From assembly GCA_035486355.1 (NCBI GenBank), contig DATHNE010000009.1, positions 48,723-112,722 on the forward strand: a stretch of 64,000 bases of DNA, given 5' to 3'. Origin of the DNA: Palsa-883 sp035486355 (GTDB lineage: Bacteria; Pseudomonadota; Alphaproteobacteria; Acetobacterales; Acetobacteraceae). Below the pieces are notes generated by a model. That model was given only the letters and a program-made list of their open reading frames with translations, was not told where the DNA came from and did no database searches. The translations under genes were made by a program, and so were the position numbers. Below, piece by piece: positions 17,730 to 26,757 of the stretch. How positions within the stretch are numbered: the first letter of the stretch is position 1; every line of letters begins with the position of its first letter.

Positions 17730-18863
17730 ATGTTCGTCAGCTTGATCATCGTGTTTCGCGAAGCGATGGAGGCCGGGTTGATCGTCGGCGTTGTGCTGGC
17801 GGCGACCAATGGCGTGGTCGGTCGTGCCGGTTGGATCGCGGGCGGGATTGCGGCGGGCGTGGCCGGCGCGAGCCTTGTGGCGGCATTTGCCGGGGCATTG
17901 TCCAACGCATTCCAGGGCACCGGCCAGGAGACCTTCACCGCGACCATCCTGCTGTTCGCCGTGGCCATGCTGACCTGGCACATCGTGTGGATGTCGCATC
18001 ATGGGCGTGCGATGGCCGCCGAGCTGACACAGGTGGGAGAGCAGGTGCGGCTCGGCCAGCGCTCGCTCGCGGCGCTCGCGGTTGTCGTGGCGGTAGCGGT
18101 GCTGCGCGAGGGTGCCGAGGTGGTCCTGTTCCTGTTCGGCATCGTCGCCGCCACGCATACTGGGATGTTGTCACTGACAATCGGCGGGGTGGCCGGGCTG
18201 GTACTCGCGGGTGTGGTGTCTTGGTTGCTGTATCGTGGACTGGTCGCGATTCCGCTGCGTCACATGTTTCGAGTTACCAACGGGCTGATCGCACTTCTTG
18301 CCGCCGGGATGGCAGGCCAGGCAGCGGCGGTGCTGCATTCCGCCGATCTGATCCCCGGATGGGGGGAGCAGCTCTGGGACACCAGCGCCATCCTGTCCGA
18401 AGACAGCTTCCTGGGACGCAGCCTGCATGCGCTGGTGGGTTACTCGGCACGGCCGAGCGGCGTTCAGGTCGCGGCCTGGCTGGCGACGCTCGTGATGCTC
18501 GCGGTGCTGACGCGCGCCGTTAGCCGGCCACGGGTCAAATCCGTGGCATTGGCGGCGTTGGCAATGCTGCTGGTGGGTGGCTCGGTTGCGCGCGCTGATG
18601 ATGCGGTCTTCAACTTGGTGTTTCGCCAGCACCGGTTTGTGCCCGATCACCTTGAGGTTCCGGCACATGTGAAATTCCGGATATTGGTGAAGAACACCGA
18701 TGACACCGCCGATGAATTCGAAAGTACGGACCTCAACCGGGAGAAATTGGTGACGCCGGGTCAAACGATTACCGTGTTCCTCGGTCCGCTTGATCCGGGA
18801 ACGTATCACTTCTTCGGCGACTTTCACCAAGCCACCGCCCAAGGCGTACTGGTAGCAAAATGA
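17730..18863 (+). CDS. FTR1-family high-affinity iron permease fused to a C-terminal cupredoxin domain
   Basis: A 377-residue inner-membrane protein. The first ~275 residues are an FTR1/EfeU permease with both iron-binding REXXE motifs: FREAMEAGL (about residue 9) and LREGAEVVLFLFG (about residue 130), in hydrophobic segments. A last hydrophobic stretch (VALAALAMLLVGGSVARA) resembles an internal signal or membrane segment and is followed by a ~89-residue cupredoxin fold (ADDAVFNLVFRQHRFVPDHL to FFGDFHQATAQGVLVAK), which should lie in the periplasm. Cupredoxins in iron uptake usually occur as a separate protein or as part of EfeO. ATG 17730 begins the permease; the frame is open further upstream, but the Fur-type palindrome lies there. 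The next gene overlaps by 4 bases. Confidence 0.88.
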   Translation: MFVSLIIVFREAMEAGLIVGVVLAATNGVVGRAGWIAGGIAAGVAGASLVAAFAGALSNAFQGTGQETFTATILLFAVAMLTWHIVWMSHHGRAMAAELTQVGEQVRLGQRSLAALAVVVAVAVLREGAEVVLFLFGIVAATHTGMLSLTIGGVAGLVLAGVVSWLLYRGLVAIPLRHMFRVTNGLIALLAAGMAGQAAAVLHSADLIPGWGEQLWDTSAILSEDSFLGRSLHALVGYSARPSGVQVAAWLATLVMLAVLTRAVSRPRVKSVALAALAMLLVGGSVARADDAVFNLVFRQHRFVPDHLEVPAHVKFRILVKNTDDTADEFESTDLNREKLVTPGQTITVFLGPLDPGTYHFFGDFHQATAQGVLVAK

Positions 18864-19639
18864 GCCGTGGCATTTGTGTACTTGGCGCGGCACTGGTGCT
18901 GCTGGCGCCGCTGCGGGCTCGGGCTGACTTTCACGTGGTCTCGCCGTATGAGATCGACCTGGGAGAGTTGGAGATCGAGCACAATGGGTCGGCATCGTTC
19001 GACCATCTGCCGGCCAACAGCGGGGCCCAAAGCTACACGTTGGAGCTGGGCACCGGACTGACCAGTTGGTGGCACAGCGAGATCGAACTGGGGTTTGATC
19101 GAGATCCGGGCTTCAACGAAGCAACCCTTCTGCAGCAGGTCGTGAGCGAGAACACCTTTCAGTTGACCGAGCCAGGCGAATATTTCGCCGATTTCGGGTT
19201 CTATGTGGAGTACGGTCAGTCGATTCCGACCGGTCACAATGCCAGCGCCAATGAGATTACGTTCGGACCCGTGATCGCCAAGGATATTGGTCGCTGGACG
19301 CACACAGTGAATTTGTTCGTGACCCGGCAATTGGGCCCGGATCAGACAACGCAAGGCCTAGACTTCACCTATGCCTGGCAGAGCCGATGGAACATCTGGC
19401 AACCCTTGTCGCCGGCGGTGGAGATCTATGGCGATGCAGGCGTGCTGGGCAGCAACCCGCGGCTGTCGCAGCAACAACTGCTGGTCGGGCCGGTCGGCGT
19501 TGGGTCGCTTAATCTCGATCAGCTCGGGCTCGGGCAGGCCGGGCAGCTGAAGTACGAAATCGGCTGGTTGTTCGGCGCTACCCAGGCCAGCCCGAACGGT
19601 ACGTTGCGCTGGCGGCTGGAACTGGAAATCCCGTTCTAG
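18860..19639 (+). CDS. Secreted, probably outer-membrane beta-barrel-like protein linked to FTR1
   Basis: A 259-residue protein that I do not recognise as a named family. It begins with a signal peptide (MSRGICVLGAALVLLAPLRARA, cleaved before DFHVVSPY). The mature part has alternating hydrophobic and polar residues, many aromatic residues and no further membrane helix, and ends in WRLELEIPF, a C-terminal Phe as in many outer-membrane barrels. Its ATG overlaps the stop of the FTR1-cupredoxin gene (ATGA), so the two are translated together and share the Fur-type operator. A role in iron passage or reception at the cell surface is inferred only from this context. Confidence 0.7.
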   Translation: MSRGICVLGAALVLLAPLRARADFHVVSPYEIDLGELEIEHNGSASFDHLPANSGAQSYTLELGTGLTSWWHSEIELGFDRDPGFNEATLLQQVVSENTFQLTEPGEYFADFGFYVEYGQSIPTGHNASANEITFGPVIAKDIGRWTHTVNLFVTRQLGPDQTTQGLDFTYAWQSRWNIWQPLSPAVEIYGDAGVLGSNPRLSQQQLLVGPVGVGSLNLDQLGLGQAGQLKYEIGWLFGATQASPNGTLRWRLELEIPF

Positions 19640-20886
19640 GAGGACGCGCGATTGGCTCGCGCCAGCACGGCCTCGAACAGCACCTGACACCCGGCCTCCG
19701 CCTCGTCGGGCTGGATGCTTTCCGCTTCGTTGTGGCTCAGTCCATCTTTGCACGGGGTGAAAATCATCGCCGTGGGCACATGCCGCGCGACATACACCGC
19801 ATCGTGCCCAGCGCCAGACACGATCTCGCGCGCGGAATAGCCCAGCTTTGCCGCCCCCTGACGCACCAGATCGACGCACGCCGCATCGAACGGTTGGGCA
19901 GCGATCTTGAACAGTTTCGTCAGCTCCAGCTTCACGCCACAGTCCCGCGCGATGAAGCCCGCCTCGCGCGGGAATTGCGCATCCAGGCGGTCAACTTCAG
20001 CGTCAGAGGGATGGCGGAATTCGACCGAGAATCGCACCTCGCCCGGAATGACGTTGCGGCTGTTGGGCGAGACCAGCAATTGCCCCACCGTGCCGCGACC
20101 ATCTTCACCGCGCGCACGCATCATGCGGTCGACCAGATCGATGATGCGCGCCGCGCAGACCAGCGCATCCTTGCGTGTCGACGGCGGCGTGGTACCGGCG
20201 TGACTGTCCTGGCCGATCGTCACCGCATCGTACCACACCTGCGCCTGGGCACCGGTGACAACGCCGATCTGCGTCGCCTCGCGTTCCAGGATCGGACCTT
20301 GCTCAATGTGCAGTTCGAAATACGCGTCCGCCGGGAAAGGGGCAGCTGGCCGGTCGCCGCGATAGCCGATGCTGTCCAGCGCGGTCTCGACCGTCACGCC
20401 CTCGGTGTCGGCCAGGCCATAAGCCTTGTCCAAGGTGTAAACGCCGGACCAGACGCCCGACCCCATCAGCGAATGGCCGAAGCGACTGCCTTCCTCATCG
20501 GTCCAGTTCACCAGCTCGATCGGCGCGTCCGTGACAATCCCAAGGTCGTTCAGGCTGCGGATCACCTCCAGCCCCGCCAGCACGCCCAGCGCACCGTCGA
20601 ACTTGCCCCCCGAAGGCTGGCTGTCGAGATGACTGCCCATCAGCACTGGCAGCCGGCTGGGATCGCGGCCCGCACGGCGAGCGAACATATTGCCGATCGC
20701 GTCCACGCGCACCATCAGGCCGGCCGCCTCGCATTCGGCGCGGAACCGGTCGCGGCCGCGTTTGTCGACATCGGTCAGCGTCAGGCGCCGTACACCGCCC
20801 TTCGGTGTGGCGCCGATCTCCGCCATCGACATCAACAGGTCCCACAGCCGCCTGCCATCGATGCGCTGGTTGGTCTGAACCGCCAT
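19636..20886 (-). CDS. Zn-dependent amidohydrolase: N-carbamoyl-L-amino-acid hydrolase/allantoate amidohydrolase family
   Basis: A 416-residue M20-family hydrolase. Metal ligands are seen in MGSHLDSQPSGGKFDGALGV (His and Asp), NWTDEEGSRFGHSLMGSGVW (Glu-Glu), FELHIEQGPILE (His) and near the end in SGAGHDAVYVARHVPTAMIF (His). Such enzymes remove a carbamoyl or ureido group from N-carbamoyl amino acids, ureidopropionate or allantoate. ATG 20886 was chosen because CAGGGG lies 6-8 bases upstream and the length is then normal; the frame is open much further. Its natural partners, hydantoinase-type HyuA and HyuB, are encoded 1.6 kb away on the same strand, which suggests use of hydantoin- or amide-type nitrogen compounds. 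It overlaps the 3' end of the barrel-protein gene by 4 bases. Confidence 0.85.
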   Translation of the reverse strand: MAVQTNQRIDGRRLWDLLMSMAEIGATPKGGVRRLTLTDVDKRGRDRFRAECEAAGLMVRVDAIGNMFARRAGRDPSRLPVLMGSHLDSQPSGGKFDGALGVLAGLEVIRSLNDLGIVTDAPIELVNWTDEEGSRFGHSLMGSGVWSGVYTLDKAYGLADTEGVTVETALDSIGYRGDRPAAPFPADAYFELHIEQGPILEREATQIGVVTGAQAQVWYDAVTIGQDSHAGTTPPSTRKDALVCAARIIDLVDRMMRARGEDGRGTVGQLLVSPNSRNVIPGEVRFSVEFRHPSDAEVDRLDAQFPREAGFIARDCGVKLELTKLFKIAAQPFDAACVDLVRQGAAKLGYSAREIVSGAGHDAVYVARHVPTAMIFTPCKDGLSHNEAESIQPDEAEAGCQVLFEAVLARANRASS

Positions 20887-20990
20887 GAAGAACCCCTGAT
20901 CCGCGAGACCGCGGCATCTTGCCCAGCGCTCCGCTTCCTGCAAAGTCATGTGCGGGACGCAGTGGTCGGTGAACAGTGGTCGGAACGCGC

Positions 20991-21422
20991 ATGATAACGG
21001 GCATGGTGCTGGCGGCCAGCCTGTCGATGACGGGCTGCAAGCTGATTGACCAGACGACATTCGCCCCGGCACCGGAAGCCGGTGCGGCGGGTGCGCAGCC
21101 GACCCTGCCGCGCGTCGATCCGCGGACACCGTTGGTGACGATTGGTTTTGCTCATCCCGACCCACAGTACCAGGCGATGCTGGGCTACGCCGTGCATGCC
21201 GCCGAAGCGCGGGACGGGAACGTGCAATACGACGTGTTCGCCGTGGTACCCGCCAAGGGCGCCGCGTCGGCGCAGACCCGGGCGGCCGGCGACGCACAGC
21301 AGGACGCGCTTGGGGTGATGAAGGCAATCATGACCTTGGGTGTGCCGGCGACCCGCATTCATCTGGGCGTGCGGACCGACCCGGCCGTCGATTCGAACGA
21401 GGTCCGTGTCTACGTTCACTGA
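20991..21422 (+). CDS. Small putative lipoprotein of unknown function
   Basis: A 143-residue protein (a GTG at 20976 would add five residues). The N-terminus MITGMVLAASLSMTGCKLID carries a lipobox, SMTGC, so it is probably anchored in a membrane through its Cys. The mature part has a short Pro/Ala-rich linker, then a compact region with LVTIGFAHPDPQYQAMLGYA and a C-terminal RIHLGVRTDPAVDSNEVRVY. That end, a residue pattern ending in EVRVYV, resembles the periplasmic OmpA-like or BON-type folds, but I cannot assign a family. It is divergent from the carbamoylase gene and followed by a 190-base gap. Confidence 0.6.
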   Translation: MITGMVLAASLSMTGCKLIDQTTFAPAPEAGAAGAQPTLPRVDPRTPLVTIGFAHPDPQYQAMLGYAVHAAEARDGNVQYDVFAVVPAKGAASAQTRAAGDAQQDALGVMKAIMTLGVPATRIHLGVRTDPAVDSNEVRVYVH

Positions 21423-21612
21423 GAGCCTGACCGGAATCTTTTTGGTCAATCTCAATGAGTTGCGGCACAAACGGCCACCGGAAAGACGAAGACGCAACGA
21501 AGAAAACGGCGTGATTTCAGGGACAAAGACCAACCTCACCCTCCGCAAGTGATTCAAATGATTCAAAAAGTTTCCGGCCAGACACTGAGGGCCGGCGATC
21601 CCAGCTTCACGT

Positions 21613-22487
21613 GTGCAGGGACGCGGACTGCTGCTGCTGACCGCTTGCTGCTGGGGCGTGCACTGGCCGGTGGCAAAATTCCTGCTGCGTGAACGACCAC
21701 CGTTCAGCCTGCGCGCCACCTGCTGCCTGGGTGCGGTGGGATTCGGGTTTCTGCTGGCGGTGATGCGGCGCGCGCCCTTGGCTCCGCCGCGGTCGCGGTG
21801 GGGCATGCTGGTTGTCGATGCGATCCTGAACGATGGCGCCTTTGTCGTACTGACGACGCTCTCCCTCGTCTAGCGACATTCTCCCTTGTCTGGTTGTCGG
21901 CCTCCGAGGCGGTGGTGGTCACCTACACGCTACCAATCTGGGCGGTCGTATGGGCGTGGCCGGTGCTGGATGAGAGGCGCACCATGCAATGCGGCTTGGC
22001 AGGCTTGTTGGGCGTGACGGGCGTCGTGCTGCTGGTCGGAGTGCGGGGGTTGCACGCGGACCCGCACATCCTGCCGGGGGTTGCCTGCGGCCTGGGCGCG
22101 GCGATGGCATCCGGCCTGGGCACGGTGCTCGCCGAGCGCCGGCCGCTGGTAATGCCACTGGCGGCAGGCGCCGCATGGCAGATCCTGCTGGGCAGCCTGC
22201 CATTGCTGCGACTGGCGCAGTTCGAGCGCTGGAATAGGGCGGCGTTGACGACCACGGGTTGGCTGGCCGTACCATATGCGGCGCTGATGCCGAACGCGGT
22301 GGCCTACGTGACCTGGTTCGCCGCGCTGCGATTGCTGCCCGCGCCCACTGCGACGATCGGCGCGCTGCTGGCACCGGTCGTCGGTGTGTTCCGTTCGGCG
22401 GCCGTGCCGGGGGACCCGCTGGGACTGCGACAACTCTTGGCGCTGGCGATCACCGTCGGCGGGATCCTGCTGGCCGCCTTGGGATGA
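21613..22487 (+). pseudogene. DMT/EamA-family exporter disrupted by a frameshift
   Basis: The first frame (GTG 21613 to TAG 21871-21873) gives RGLLLLTACCWGVHWPVAKF and further EamA-type residues; the second frame carries the remaining eight or so membrane segments (for example VVVTYTLPIWAVVWAWP and NAVAYVTWFAALRLLPAPTA) to the TGA at 22487. The join lies in two adjacent 20-bp copies, 21851-21870 and 21871-21890, 15 of 20 bases identical. Removing 20 bp restores one continuous frame through TTLSLVWLSASEA. The intact protein would be a ~285-residue drug/metabolite transporter with ten helices. It may be a true pseudogene or a sequencing artefact; the divergence between the copies argues against a simple artefact. 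Confidence 0.75.
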
Positions 22488-22500
22488 CTGTGCCGAAGGC

Positions 22501-24456
22501 CTAGCTGAGCTGAACCTCCACATCCTTCAGCGCCCGGCTGACACGCGTGGCGGCATACGGTCCGGGCCCGGATTGATGGAGGTCCCGATAGACCTGCGCC
22601 TGGGCGTGGCGCCGCACTCCCGCGGGCAGCGTCGGCAGCCACGTGGCGACCAGTTCCGCGGCCGTCGCGTGCAGGCGTTCCCATTCGGTGCGTCCTGGAC
22701 CGAAATCATAATCGCCCGGCGCTGCACGACCTGCGGCGAGATCAGCACGCAGCCGCTCAGTCGCCACCGCATCTCCTGGCACCACGCCGTAGACCTCACG
22801 CGCCCGCTGCACTGAAACGAGGCCCGCAGCGACATCCTGTTCGACCAGCGGCACATCACGTCGCAATGGATCCCCGTAGCCGCCACCGCCACCACTCCAG
22901 ATCTTGATCACTTCGCCCAGCTCCGGTCGGTAAACGGTGCGCTTGCCGATGTCGTGCTCGACCTTACCGCGCTGGCCGACATTGCCGTTGACGGTGCCTG
23001 CGCCACCGCCGAACGCACCCCAACTGCTGAACTTGAAGCGATCCTTGCCGCGCATCACCACCACGGCACTGGGATGACGGATCTCCAGCTCATACGCGAC
23101 GCCAAAGCCGCCGCGATAGGTGCCCGCACCTTCCGAATCCGGCAGCAGCCCATAGCGATGCACCAGCACTGGCACCTCGGACTCCAACACCTCGACCGGC
23201 ACATTGCGCAGGAATGCCACCGAGAAATCCGTGCCCGAGACCCCGTCGCGATCCGGGCCACCCGCCGATCCGCACAGCACCGGATTGGCCACCACCACGC
23301 GCCCGCTGCGCCCCAGTTCCGAGGTCGAAATATACGACACCACCAGCGTGTTGCCTCCGCCAGCAGGTACCTCGCCCGGCAACGCCTTGGTCAGCGCGCC
23401 CACCACGATATCATGCACCCGCATCGCCGTGGTGAACCGCATGCCGCACGCGGCCGGAAAACTGGCATTCACCACCGAGGCCTCGGGCAGCACCAAATCG
23501 ATACAACGCTGAATGCCCGCGTTGATATGGATCGACTCCGATTTCGTCACCACGAAGTTGGTCAGCCCAAGCGACAGGAACGGATGATGCTTCATCCCGC
23601 CCGTCGGCAGGTTCAACGCGGCGCGCACCTGCGGATCCGACCCGGAATAATCCAGCGTCACCTTGCCATTGCCGTGCGACACCAGCCGCAGCGCGATCCG
23701 CACGGGTAGATCGCTGACGTAGTCATCCTCGAAGAATTCGATGAACTGATACTCGCCCTTTGGAATGCGCTGCAGCACGTCGCGGGTGATCTGCTCGGTG
23801 CGATCCAGCGTGCCGTTGATCGCCGCGGCGACCGTCGTGCGACCATAGCGTTGTGCCAGACGCTGCATGCGCTCGGCCGCCTTGTTCAGTGATGACACAC
23901 ACGCGGTGATGTCGCCCCAGTTCAGTGCCGGAATGCGGCAGTTGTCCGCGAAGATGTTCCACAGCTCGGTATTCAGTTCGCCTTTGCGATACAGCCGCAT
24001 CGGCCGCAGCCGCAGGCCTTCCTGGAACACCTCGTTGTTCAGCATGTCGATGCTGCCCGGCGCGGCGCCGCCGACATCGGTGCAATGAATGAAACACCAC
24101 GCGAAGCAAAGCAGTTCGCCATCCGCGAAGATCGGCTCGAACATGTAGATGTCGTTCAGGTGCATGACCATGCCGCCCGTGGTGTACGGATCGTTGGTCA
24201 TCAGCACGTCGCCCGGCGCCCAGTCCGTCACCGCCTTGGTGCCGGCATGCATCGGCACGCCCATGATCGGCGTGGCACCGGTGCCATAGGGATAGGCGAA
24301 CGTCTCGCCGGCCGGGGTGACCAGCGCGACGGCGAAATCCTGTGTCTCCTTCACAAAGGTCGTGTGCGAGGAGCGCAACAGGATCCAGGCCATTTCGTCG
24401 ACAACCGCCTTGAACAGGTTGGCGAAGATCTCGATGCTGGCGGCATCCCGGCTCAT
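22501..24456 (-). CDS. hyuB: Hydantoinase B / 5-oxoprolinase beta-type subunit (HyuB)
   Basis: A 651-residue HyuB-family subunit. Conserved stretches are ILLRSSHTTFVKETQDFAVA, PGDVLMTNDPYTTGGMVMHL, HCTDVGGAAPGSIDMLNNEV and near the end GGGGGYGDPLRRD. With HyuA it forms an ATP-dependent amidohydrolase (N-methylhydantoin, 5-oxoproline) or a carboxylase (acetone/acetophenone type); which one cannot be told. It is about 70-100 residues longer than most HyuB proteins because the glycine-rich end is followed by a tail from about residue 575 with no recognised fold. Its ATG overlaps the hyuA stop by 4 bases, so the subunits are translationally coupled. Confidence 0.88.
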   Translation of the reverse strand: MSRDAASIEIFANLFKAVVDEMAWILLRSSHTTFVKETQDFAVALVTPAGETFAYPYGTGATPIMGVPMHAGTKAVTDWAPGDVLMTNDPYTTGGMVMHLNDIYMFEPIFADGELLCFAWCFIHCTDVGGAAPGSIDMLNNEVFQEGLRLRPMRLYRKGELNTELWNIFADNCRIPALNWGDITACVSSLNKAAERMQRLAQRYGRTTVAAAINGTLDRTEQITRDVLQRIPKGEYQFIEFFEDDYVSDLPVRIALRLVSHGNGKVTLDYSGSDPQVRAALNLPTGGMKHHPFLSLGLTNFVVTKSESIHINAGIQRCIDLVLPEASVVNASFPAACGMRFTTAMRVHDIVVGALTKALPGEVPAGGGNTLVVSYISTSELGRSGRVVVANPVLCGSAGGPDRDGVSGTDFSVAFLRNVPVEVLESEVPVLVHRYGLLPDSEGAGTYRGGFGVAYELEIRHPSAVVVMRGKDRFKFSSWGAFGGGAGTVNGNVGQRGKVEHDIGKRTVYRPELGEVIKIWSGGGGGYGDPLRRDVPLVEQDVAAGLVSVQRAREVYGVVPGDAVATERLRADLAAGRAAPGDYDFGPGRTEWERLHATAAELVATWLPTLPAGVRRHAQAQVYRDLHQSGPGPYAATRVSRALKDVEVQLS

Positions 24457-26534
24457 GGCCGCGCCTCCGCGTTGGTGCGTTCCAGGATCAAGGCGCCGGA
24501 GGGCGCCAGCCGTGCCTGCCAGCCAGGCGGAATCAACGTCGTGGTATCCATCTGGTTCAGGATCGCCGGGCCAACCACTACCGCGCCCGCGTCGAGCGCG
24601 CCCCGACCAAGCACGTTGGCTTCGAGCGTTGTCGCATTCACCCGAATCGGCCGTGTCGTCGGCGCCGCGTCATCAGCCTCGCGCACCGGACGCAGCCGCG
24701 GGCGCGGAATGGCGCCGGTGATGTGGACGCGCAGTTCCTTCAGCCAAACTTCATTATCTTCCGTCGCATGCCCATACACAGCGCGATGGGCCGCATGAAA
24801 CGCCGCGGCAATCCGATCCCGATCACCGGCCGCGAGCCAGGCTTCATCAAGCGTCGCCGCCACATCGTAACCCTGACCCTCGTAGCGCATCTCGGCCGCG
24901 TAGCTGATGCGCGTGGCCCCGACGCCACCGCCGGCCGACTGGGCTGCAATCCAGCGCTCCGCCGCATCACGCAGGCTAGCTTGTGCCGCAACGAGATCGG
25001 CAGATGGCAGCATGTGCAATCGCATATACACCGGATGCACAAGGTCACCCTCGATGTCGGCGCGCGCGGCCCCCAACGCGCTGAGCGCGCCTGGGAATGG
25101 TGGGATCAGAATCGTATCGATCGCGATTTCGTCGGCAATCAGCGCCGCCATCAGCGGTCCTGCACCTCCGAAGGCAACCATGCGGAATCTCGGCGCATCG
25201 ACACCGCGCCGCGCCAGCACGCGCGTCGCCTCCGCCGCCATCATCGCCGTGGCAATCCGGATCGCGCCATCCCCGACCTGCTCCGCGGTCCAGCCAAGCT
25301 GCTCCCCGAGCGTCGCCAGAGCATGTCGCGCGGGGGCCAATTCCAACGCCAGCTTGCCGCCGAGCCGCTGGCCCGGCGCCAACAACCCGGCGACCAGGAA
25401 CGCATCGGTCAGCGCCGGGATCATCGATCCGCTACCATAACAGGCTGGTCCGGGATCGGCGCCGACGCTGCGCGGTCCGACCTTCAGCGATCCGGTGCCA
25501 TCCACCCAGATGATGGAACCACCGCCCGCGCCAATGCTGGATACCGCAACCGTCGGGATCAGCACCGGGAATTCGCCCACCAGTTCCTCGCTGCTGAGCA
25601 CCGGCGCACCGGCGCGGATCACACCGATATCGGCGCTTGTACCGCCGACATCCAACGTCATAAGGTCGGCTTTTTCCCAACCGGCATCCTCGGCTGCATG
25701 CGCCGCACCTGCGACCCCCGCGGCCGGACCGGACAGCAGCGCCACGACGGGACGTTCGCGCATCGTTTGCGCCAGTTCGGCCCCACCGTTGGAGCGCGCG
25801 ACTCGTGCCGGTACCGCAAGATCACGCGCACCCAGCCCATCGATAAGGCGGCCCACATAGGTCTCAATGATCGGGCGCACGCTGGCGTTGATCGCGGTCA
25901 GCACTGCGCGTTCATACTCCCGTGCCTGCGGCCAAATATCGCTCGACAGCTCCAGCCGCAGATCGATCCCGGCGCGCGCGATCGCGTCACGCGCCTGCCG
26001 CTCATGTGCCGGATTGCGATAGCTGTGCAGGAAGGAGATCACCGTGATCTCAACACCTTCCGCCGCCAGCAGCCGCGCCGCCTCAATGACATCGGCCTCA
26101 TTCAGCGTCTCAATGACACTGCCATCGTGCCCGATGCGCCCGCGCACTTCGCGCACCCACTGGCGCTGCACCAGCGGCAATGGGCGGCGCGAATCAAACC
26201 GCATCGGATGAGGAAGGGCCAGGCGCTGCAGCTCGAACAGATCGCGGAACCCGGCGGTGGTGATCATACCGACTTTGGCACCGCGCCGCTCGATCAGCGC
26301 ATTGGTCGCCACCGTGCTGCTGTGCGTGTGATGCGCCGCCCGCCACGCCGCCGCGTCCGGACGGAAGGTGGAACGGATCTCGTCAACCCCGGTCAGAATG
26401 CTCTCGCCAGGCTGAGACGGCGTGCTCGGCACTTTCAGGCAATGCACCTCCCCCGCCTCGGTGCAGAACACCAGATCGGTAAAAGTGCCGCCGACGTCCG
26501 TCCCGATGGCGCAGCGTGCGTCGGCCGCGCTCAT
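24453..26534 (-). CDS. hyuA: Hydantoinase A / 5-oxoprolinase alpha-type subunit (HyuA)
   Basis: A 693-residue HyuA-family subunit with the acetate/sugar kinase-like ATP site at the N-terminus (AIGTDVGGTFTDLVFCTEAG), the conserved ATNALIERRGAKVGMITTAG and LPHPMRFDSRRPLPLV, the central metal-dependent ATPase motif MTLDVGGTSADIGVIRAG, and a C-terminal HyuA domain with RMVAFGGAGPLMAALIADEI. The length is normal. It pairs with HyuB downstream. The gene starts 223 bases after the end of the formyl-THF-hydrolase-like gene on the same strand; the gap holds a half palindromic repeat, so a separate promoter is possible. Confidence 0.9.
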   Translation of the reverse strand: MSAADARCAIGTDVGGTFTDLVFCTEAGEVHCLKVPSTPSQPGESILTGVDEIRSTFRPDAAAWRAAHHTHSSTVATNALIERRGAKVGMITTAGFRDLFELQRLALPHPMRFDSRRPLPLVQRQWVREVRGRIGHDGSVIETLNEADVIEAARLLAAEGVEITVISFLHSYRNPAHERQARDAIARAGIDLRLELSSDIWPQAREYERAVLTAINASVRPIIETYVGRLIDGLGARDLAVPARVARSNGGAELAQTMRERPVVALLSGPAAGVAGAAHAAEDAGWEKADLMTLDVGGTSADIGVIRAGAPVLSSEELVGEFPVLIPTVAVSSIGAGGGSIIWVDGTGSLKVGPRSVGADPGPACYGSGSMIPALTDAFLVAGLLAPGQRLGGKLALELAPARHALATLGEQLGWTAEQVGDGAIRIATAMMAAEATRVLARRGVDAPRFRMVAFGGAGPLMAALIADEIAIDTILIPPFPGALSALGAARADIEGDLVHPVYMRLHMLPSADLVAAQASLRDAAERWIAAQSAGGGVGATRISYAAEMRYEGQGYDVAATLDEAWLAAGDRDRIAAAFHAAHRAVYGHATEDNEVWLKELRVHITGAIPRPRLRPVREADDAAPTTRPIRVNATTLEANVLGRGALDAGAVVVGPAILNQMDTTTLIPPGWQARLAPSGALILERTNAEARP

Positions 26535-26724
26535 CAGGTTCGACCGGCAAACGCGCAGCCGCGGACCGCTGCACCGCGGGGTCCGAAATCGCTTGTCATT
26601 GCAATAACCCCTGTCCGTCTCTTGCGCTGCAGCATGCCTGCCACATCACCACCCGCCAAGACCAGACGCACCTCACGCCAAGGCGATCGGATGGGCGCCA
26701 TGCCGGGTCGGTGGCGCAGGTACA

Positions 26725-26750
26725 CTTCTCCCACGAAGCGCGGGAGAGGG
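26725..26750. repeat. Half copy of the palindromic intergenic repeat / short hairpin
   Basis: CTTCTCCCACGAAGCGCGGGAGAGG folds into a short hairpin and matches the outer arm of the element at 14256-14373. It sits 8 bases downstream of the stop of the formyl-THF-hydrolase-like gene (minus strand) and upstream of hyuA, where it could serve as a transcription end or processing site. The inner GGGTGAGGG part of the full element is missing. Confidence 0.55.
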
Positions 26751-26757
26751 GACGATC

